Origin: an uncultured Actinomycetes bacterium
GTDB lineage: Bacteria; Actinomycetota; Actinomycetes; Nanopelagicales; Nanopelagicaceae
DNA length: 32,960 bases
Direction of reading: 5' to 3'
NCBI GenBank assembly: GCA_903895995.1
Contig: CAITVX010000011.1
Span: forward strand, 1-32,960
The notes under the pieces were generated by a model. The model had not been told where the DNA came from. It saw only the letters and a program-made list of their open reading frames with translations, and did not search any database. Below are positions 28,213-32,960 of this stretch, piece after piece (position 1 is the first letter of the stretch; the number at the start of each line of letters is the position of its first letter). A program made the translations under genes and the position numbers.

Positions 28213-29996
28213 GCGCACATCAGATAAGTTCGAAACGTATTCGTCAACTTGTCACATGTGCTGCCGCAGTATTTTTACTCTTTGGCCTTCGGCTCATTGA
28301 TGTCCAAGCAGTTCAAGCTGGTGGCTACACGGCGAGGGCAAATTCGGAGCTACTCAATTCATCGATCCTGCTTGCCCCACGAGGAACAATCACTGATATC
28401 AATGGGGTTCAGCTTGCTCGAAGTGTTGCAGCAATTAATATCGTTGTTGATCAGGTGCAGATCGCCGATCCACTCAAGAGCGCGACTCTAGCTGCACCGT
28501 ATCTATCGATGAAGGTCAGCGAGTTACTTCCCCTGCTCACTGGTACAAAGAGATATCAGATCATCGCAAAACAGGTTCAACCAGAAGTATGGAACACCCT
28601 TAATGCCGCCCTCTTGGCTTACAACACCTCAATCATCAAGACACCTGGGGGATTAGCAAAGCGCATGCTCGGCTTTTACTCTGAAAGATCCTACGTGCGC
28701 GATTATCCAACTGGGACTCTCGCAGCATCTCTGATCGGTGAGATTAATGCATCAGGTGTTGGTGCCGGTGGAATTGAATCGAGTCTTGATTCAACACTTG
28801 CTGGCGTCAATGGACGATACCTCTTTGCAAATGGTGCGGGAACGATCATCCCTGGCTCTCAAGAGATCTTGACCCAAGCGAGAGCGGGTACAGGTGTACA
28901 ACTTACTATCGATCGCGATATTCAGTGGGTTGCACAAGATGCAATCTCTGCCGCCGTCAAGAAAGCCCATGCACTCTCAGGAACTGTCGTTGTCATGGAT
29001 CCAAAGACTGGTGCGATTCTGGCACAGGCATCTGCACCAACATTTGATCCAAAGAAGCCAATCAAAGATATTGCAGTCCTGAGAAATCCTGCAGTTACTG
29101 ATGCATACGAGCCAGGGTCTGTAGGAAAGATCATTACCTACTCTGCTGCGATGGAGGAGGGCAAGATAACTCCTCAGAGCGTTTTAACAATTCCTTACGA
29201 GTTGAAAGTAGGTGGGACTGTATTTCATGATCATGAATCTCACCCGACGCAGCAACTCACAGCAACTGGTGCGCTAGCAGTTTCAAGTAACACCGGAGCA
29301 ATTAAAGTAGGCGAGATGATTTCAAGCGATACTTTATATTCTTACCTTCATAAATTTGGAATTGGACAGGTGACTGGTTCACATCTGCCGGGTGAGACTC
29401 AAGGAATTCTGCACCCAGTCTCAGCCTGGTCGGCAACATCGGCCCCAACAATCGCTTTTGGTCAGGGTTACTCATTAACAGCGCTTCAAGCTACGAGCGT
29501 CTTTGCAACGATTGCTAATGATGGCGTGCGAGTCACTCCGAATGTTGTGGCAGGTTATTTTGATCCAAGCGGAAACTTCACACCATCCAAACCTGCTCAG
29601 ACAAATCGCGTGATTAGCGCAAGTACTGCACAACAGATGCGGTTGATGATGGAGAGCGTCGTAGGGCCAAATGGAACTGCTGCAGAAGCAGCTATTCCTG
29701 GATATCGCGTTGCAGGTAAGACTGGAACAGCGATGCGGGCAAATGGCACAGGCGGATACAGTGGCTACACAGCCTCATTCATTGGTTTTGCTCCAGCAGA
29801 TGTACCTCGCTATGTGGTCAGCGTTGTCGTGCAGGCTCCACAAGGTCAACACTTCGGAGGTCTTGTCGCGGCCCCAGTCTTTAAGAAAGTTATGAGTTTT
29901 GTACTCCAGACAAAACATATTGCTCCCACCGCACCATCGAAGATTTCATATCCACTCACTGAGGCAGCTCTAAAGGCAACTAATGCGTCCCATTAA
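28209..29996 (+). CDS. ftsI: Septal peptidoglycan transpeptidase FtsI (PBP3)
   Basis: This 595-residue class B penicillin-binding protein cross-links septal peptidoglycan. A membrane anchor (about residues 12-30) is followed by the dimerisation domain with RGTITDINGVQLA and the RDYPTGTLAASLIG region. The transpeptidase domain has the active-site S304-V-G-K307, S359-S-N361 and K504-T-G506. All catalytic residues are present. There are no PASTA repeats at the C-terminus. The gene overlaps the ftsL-like gene by four bases and murE by 14, so these proteins are translated as a set. Confidence 0.95.
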   Translation: MSAHQISSKRIRQLVTCAAAVFLLFGLRLIDVQAVQAGGYTARANSELLNSSILLAPRGTITDINGVQLARSVAAINIVVDQVQIADPLKSATLAAPYLSMKVSELLPLLTGTKRYQIIAKQVQPEVWNTLNAALLAYNTSIIKTPGGLAKRMLGFYSERSYVRDYPTGTLAASLIGEINASGVGAGGIESSLDSTLAGVNGRYLFANGAGTIIPGSQEILTQARAGTGVQLTIDRDIQWVAQDAISAAVKKAHALSGTVVVMDPKTGAILAQASAPTFDPKKPIKDIAVLRNPAVTDAYEPGSVGKIITYSAAMEEGKITPQSVLTIPYELKVGGTVFHDHESHPTQQLTATGALAVSSNTGAIKVGEMISSDTLYSYLHKFGIGQVTGSHLPGETQGILHPVSAWSATSAPTIAFGQGYSLTALQATSVFATIANDGVRVTPNVVAGYFDPSGNFTPSKPAQTNRVISASTAQQMRLMMESVVGPNGTAAEAAIPGYRVAGKTGTAMRANGTGGYSGYTASFIGFAPADVPRYVVSVVVQAPQGQHFGGLVAAPVFKKVMSFVLQTKHIAPTAPSKISYPLTEAALKATNASH

Positions 29997-31461
29997 TCCT
30001 CAGAGCAAGAGCTTTCGCGAGCTCGGACGATTCTTATCGTTAGATCTCGAGATGGATGGTTCATTCTCTGGAGTCACGACCAGTTCGACCCTGATCGAAC
30101 AGGGAGATCTCTTCGTAGCTCTTCCTGGAGCAAAGAGCCATGGCGCAACATTTGCTTCGAAGGCAGCCGAGAATGGCGCAGTTGCCATACTCACAGATTC
30201 TGAAGGTGCGAAGCTTGTCGCAGGAAAACTTCCGGTATTAGTTTGTGAGAATCCTCGCAATCTTGCTGCAGATATCGCTTCGTGGTTTTATGGTCGACCT
30301 TTCTCCTCGATGGAGAGCGTGGGTATCACCGGGACAAATGGCAAGACAACTACCGCCTCACTGCTCTTCCAATTATGGAGACTTCAACAGCGCAGTGTTG
30401 GAATGATCGGTACAACTGGTGTTGAGATCGACAGTGATCAATATCCATCAACTTTTACAACGCCAGAAGGAAGTGAACTTCAGGCGATCGCAGCAACGAT
30501 GCGCGAGCGGTGCCTCACACATGTAGTTATGGAAGTTAGTAGCCATGCCTTGGCCCAGAAGAGAATGGTTGGAACAAAATTTAGGTTGGCGGCATTTTCT
30601 AATTTGACACAAGATCATCTAGATTTTCATGGCACCATGGAGGAGTACTTTCACGCGAAGGCACTTCTCTTCACTCAGGAGTACTCAGAATCAGCGCTCA
30701 TCAATATCGATGATCCATGGGGCTCGAAACTCACCCAGATAGCTTCAACTCCTTACCAGACGCTCTCTCGTGAAAATCGTGGAGCTGATTGGCACTACAC
30801 AGCGATTCGCTCGATCTCTCATGGATATGAAGTCTCTATTCGTGGCACTGGGGGAATATTGATTGAAGGAAGAATTCCACTCGTTGGTCTACATAACCTC
30901 GATAATGCACTCATGGCAGTAGCCCTGGGAGTGACGACAGGGCTGGACCCACTCGCAATCGGCGAGGATTTATCACGTCTGGTTGGGGCGCCGGGGCGGC
31001 TGGAGAGCGTTGATCTCGGACAGAAGTTTTTGGCACTCGTTGATTATGCACATACACCTGATGCAGTCGTTCGCTCCTTAAGCGCCGTTCGTGAGATTAC
31101 ATCTGGTCGTGTCATAGCTGTGCTCGGTTGCGGTGGAGATCGCGATACAACAAAGCGGCCACTGATGGGTGATGCTTTAGTAGCAGGATCAGATCTTGCA
31201 ATCTTTACCAGCGATAATCCACGAAGCGAAGATCCATCAAAGATCTTGGAAGCAATGTCGAATGGTAGGACTTCAGATGAGAAAGTCGTTCTTGAGATTG
31301 ATAGACGCGGAGCAATTGCTATTGCAGTGAGTGAAGCGATAGCTGGCGACACAGTGATCATTCTGGGCAAGGGCCATGAAGTTGGACAAGAGATCGCAGG
31401 GATCAAGCACCCATTTGATGACCGACTCGAACTTGCTCGCGCGATTGAGGCGCTCTCATGA
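29983..31461 (+). CDS. murE: UDP-MurNAc-tripeptide synthetase MurE, meso-diaminopimelate type
   Basis: This 492-residue ATP-dependent ligase adds the third amino acid to the UDP-MurNAc dipeptide. The ATP loop is ITGTNGKTT (residues 115-123). The substrate-choice motif DNPR is at 411-414, which by established rules selects meso-diaminopimelate rather than lysine. VMEVSSHALAQKR, the DHLDFH segment and CGGDRDTTKRP are the other family marks, and the C-terminus has ILGKGHE. Start ATG 29983 lies inside the end of ftsI (14-base overlap). The end shares ATGA with murF. Confidence 0.96.
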   Translation: MRPINPQSKSFRELGRFLSLDLEMDGSFSGVTTSSTLIEQGDLFVALPGAKSHGATFASKAAENGAVAILTDSEGAKLVAGKLPVLVCENPRNLAADIASWFYGRPFSSMESVGITGTNGKTTTASLLFQLWRLQQRSVGMIGTTGVEIDSDQYPSTFTTPEGSELQAIAATMRERCLTHVVMEVSSHALAQKRMVGTKFRLAAFSNLTQDHLDFHGTMEEYFHAKALLFTQEYSESALINIDDPWGSKLTQIASTPYQTLSRENRGADWHYTAIRSISHGYEVSIRGTGGILIEGRIPLVGLHNLDNALMAVALGVTTGLDPLAIGEDLSRLVGAPGRLESVDLGQKFLALVDYAHTPDAVVRSLSAVREITSGRVIAVLGCGGDRDTTKRPLMGDALVAGSDLAIFTSDNPRSEDPSKILEAMSNGRTSDEKVVLEIDRRGAIAIAVSEAIAGDTVIILGKGHEVGQEIAGIKHPFDDRLELARAIEALS

Positions 31462-32861
31462 TCGCAATGACTGTTGCGGAGATTGCAGAAGCTATTGATG
31501 GAAAAATTCTTCATCTAGACCCAGCGCGCGTTATTACAGAATATCCAGTGATCGATTCACGAACAGGCCAGAGTGGAACTTTCTTCATCGCCCTACCTGG
31601 TGAGAATCTTGATGGTGCTAATTTTATTGAGGATGCGATCTCTCGCGGAGCAAGCTTTGCGGTGACTAATAAACAGAGCAGTTCCCCTTCGATTGTCGTG
31701 AAGGATGTTGCTGTGGCGCTACTTCGACTTGCCCAAGTAGCCCGAGAACTCAGCACAGATACAAAATTTATTGGCATTACTGGCTCGCAAGGTAAGACCA
31801 CAACAAAGGAATTGCTAGGGCATATTTTGAGTACATCAGGTGAAACTGTTGTCCCGGTAGGTTCATTCAATAATGAAATTGGAGTTCCGCTCACAATTCT
31901 TCGTTGTACATCGAAGACTAAATATTGTGTGCTCGAAATGGGAGCTCGTCACGAGGGCGACCTGGCGATGCTCTCAAAAATTGCCCAGCCTCACGTTGGA
32001 GTGGTTCTCGTTGTAGGTCGCGCACATCTAGGGGAGTTTGGAGATCAAGCTGCAATTGCTCGAGCAAAGGGTGAATTGATTGAGGGCTTGCCTCAAGGGG
32101 CGATCGCTATCTTAGGAAAGTATGATGATTTCACCCCGAAGATGGGGCAGGCTCGAACAGATCTCACAAGAATCTCTTTTGGTGAGAGTTCTGATTGCAA
32201 AGTCCGTGCTAGCGATGTCGAAATGCGCGAAGGCAGAGCTCACTTTGATTTAGTTACACCAGCAGGGCGATCGGCCGTTAGCTTACGTTTGCTCGGTGCT
32301 CATCAAGTTGCAAATGCGTTGGCCGCGGCAGCAGTCGCCACAACTCTCGATATCCCACTAGACACAATTGCAGCTACTCTTTCAACGGCAGAATCCACCA
32401 GTAAAATGAGGATGGAGCTGCACGATATCGGAGACTACATTCTGATTGATGACTCTTACAATGCAAATCCAGAGAGCATGGCAGCCGCACTCTCCACTCT
32501 CATTCTCTTTGCGCAAGAGCGCGGAGGTTCATCGTGGGCATTTCTAGGCAAGATGCATGAACTCGGCGAGTCAGAGGCCACATCCCACCAAGAAATTGGC
32601 AGACTTGCCTCTCAATTAGGAATTGATCATCTGGTGGCGGTCGGCACTGATATGTACAAGCTCGAAGGCATGAATTCTTTTGATGGCGGGTCAATCTCGT
32701 ATCACTGGTGCTCAACTCAAGAAGAAGCCCTCGAAGTTGCACGACATATCGAGCCTGGCGACAGCATCCTTGTGAAAGCTTCTCGCGCAGAGAAATTAGA
32801 TCTTCTTGCCAGAGAGATCCTCGCACTGTGCACAGAGAGATTGACGGAGGTAGAAGAGTGA
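31458..32861 (+). CDS. murF: UDP-MurNAc-tripeptide:D-Ala-D-Ala ligase MurF
   Basis: This 467-residue ligase attaches D-Ala-D-Ala to complete the pentapeptide precursor. Its ATP loop is ITGSQGKTTTKE (about residues 107-118). VLEMGARHEGDLAMLSKIAQ near residue 155, LGAHQVANALAAAA and the C-terminal DDSYNANPESM are the family signatures, with all parts present. It begins in an ATGA overlap with murE. The in-frame ATG at 31467 is less likely. It ends in a GTGA overlap with mraY. Confidence 0.96.
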   Translation: MIAMTVAEIAEAIDGKILHLDPARVITEYPVIDSRTGQSGTFFIALPGENLDGANFIEDAISRGASFAVTNKQSSSPSIVVKDVAVALLRLAQVARELSTDTKFIGITGSQGKTTTKELLGHILSTSGETVVPVGSFNNEIGVPLTILRCTSKTKYCVLEMGARHEGDLAMLSKIAQPHVGVVLVVGRAHLGEFGDQAAIARAKGELIEGLPQGAIAILGKYDDFTPKMGQARTDLTRISFGESSDCKVRASDVEMREGRAHFDLVTPAGRSAVSLRLLGAHQVANALAAAAVATTLDIPLDTIAATLSTAESTSKMRMELHDIGDYILIDDSYNANPESMAAALSTLILFAQERGGSSWAFLGKMHELGESEATSHQEIGRLASQLGIDHLVAVGTDMYKLEGMNSFDGGSISYHWCSTQEEALEVARHIEPGDSILVKASRAEKLDLLAREILALCTERLTEVEE

Positions 32862-32960
32862 AGGGCGTTCTCTATGCAGGGGCGAGTGGATTATTCCTCT
32901 CTCTCTTTCTCACTCCTCTCTTTATAAAACTCTTAGTGAGGCGACAATATGGCCAGCAAA
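32858..32960 (+). CDS. mraY: Phospho-MurNAc-pentapeptide transferase MraY, N-terminus only
   Basis: The visible 34 residues (VKGVLYAGASGLFLSLFLTP, then LFIKLLVRRQYGQQ) form the first membrane helix and the basic turn with YGQ, as in MraY. MraY transfers phospho-MurNAc-pentapeptide to undecaprenyl phosphate to make lipid I. The GTG at 32858 overlaps the murF stop (GTGA). Gene order rsmH-ftsL-ftsI-murE-murF-mraY confirms the call. The rest lies beyond the window. Confidence 0.88.
   Translation, partial: MKGVLYAGASGLFLSLFLTPLFIKLLVRRQYGQQ

Noticed and set aside
1-32960. CRISPR arrays, insertion sequences, attachment sites, tRNA or rRNA genes
   Set aside because: No regularly spaced long repeats, transposase-like frames or tRNA-like cloverleaf sequences were noticed. 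The whole window is filled by chromosomal genes.

Overview
This window is most likely a chromosomal segment of a streamlined, moderate-GC actinobacterium, probably a freshwater acI-type (Nanopelagicales, Planktophila/Nanopelagicus-like) organism. The assignment is inferred from family content and style, not from a marker gene. The supporting signs are an actinobacterial SOS box (TCGAAC-N4-GTTCGA), a DUF3040 protein, split CrtYc/CrtYd lycopene cyclase, a meso-diaminopimelate type MurE, very short gaps and many 1-4 base gene overlaps. Many genes also have a TANNNT box only 6-8 bases before the start codon, which suggests leaderless mRNAs. I see no tRNA, rRNA, CRISPR array, insertion sequence or prophage. 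No stretch longer than about 210 bases lacks a gene.

Region 1 (1-5250) holds the 5' end of a Ser/Thr protein kinase, a small P-loop kinase, the PnuC vitamin transporter, the carotenoid genes crtYc, crtYd and crtB, and a purine-salvage pair (AzgA-type NCS2 permease and adenine phosphoribosyltransferase). The apt gene has no ATG, GTG or TTG at its expected start.

Region 2 (5260-14286) is a carotenoid region. crtE-crtI run opposite to metF and a CDP-alcohol phosphatidyltransferase. A five-gene minus-strand operon follows: alpha/beta hydrolase, CrtA-like monooxygenase, CruF-like hydratase, CruC/CruG/CrtQ-like glycosyltransferase and a CrtD-like desaturase. It is closed off upstream by a strong terminator. 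Together the genes can build a C40 carotene (GGPP, phytoene, lycopene, cyclised end), and probably hydrate, desaturate, oxidise and glycosylate an acyclic end.

Region 3 (14306-18081) is the least understood. It has an actinobacterial membrane protein, a small LuxR-type regulator with a Cys/His tail, and a divergent three-gene operon: a 59-residue one-helix protein, a b6-type cytochrome b with all four haem ligands, and a cysteine-free membrane-anchored protein. No Rieske protein or cytochrome c is beside it. A TauE/SafE-type transporter converges on this operon.

Region 4 (18146-23078) is an SOS mutagenesis operon. A perfect LexA box overlaps the start codon of a DUF6504 protein, followed by a DnaE-type polymerase and a catalytically intact DinB.

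Region 5 (23094-26080) has a DUF3040 protein and a DrrAB-like ABC exporter with two permeases. Region 6 (26139-32960) is the division and cell-wall cluster: seven 10-base MraZ-box units, mraZ, a structured RNA candidate, rsmH, an ftsL-like gene, ftsI, murE, murF and the start of mraY. From rsmH onward every junction overlaps, which implies strong translational coupling.
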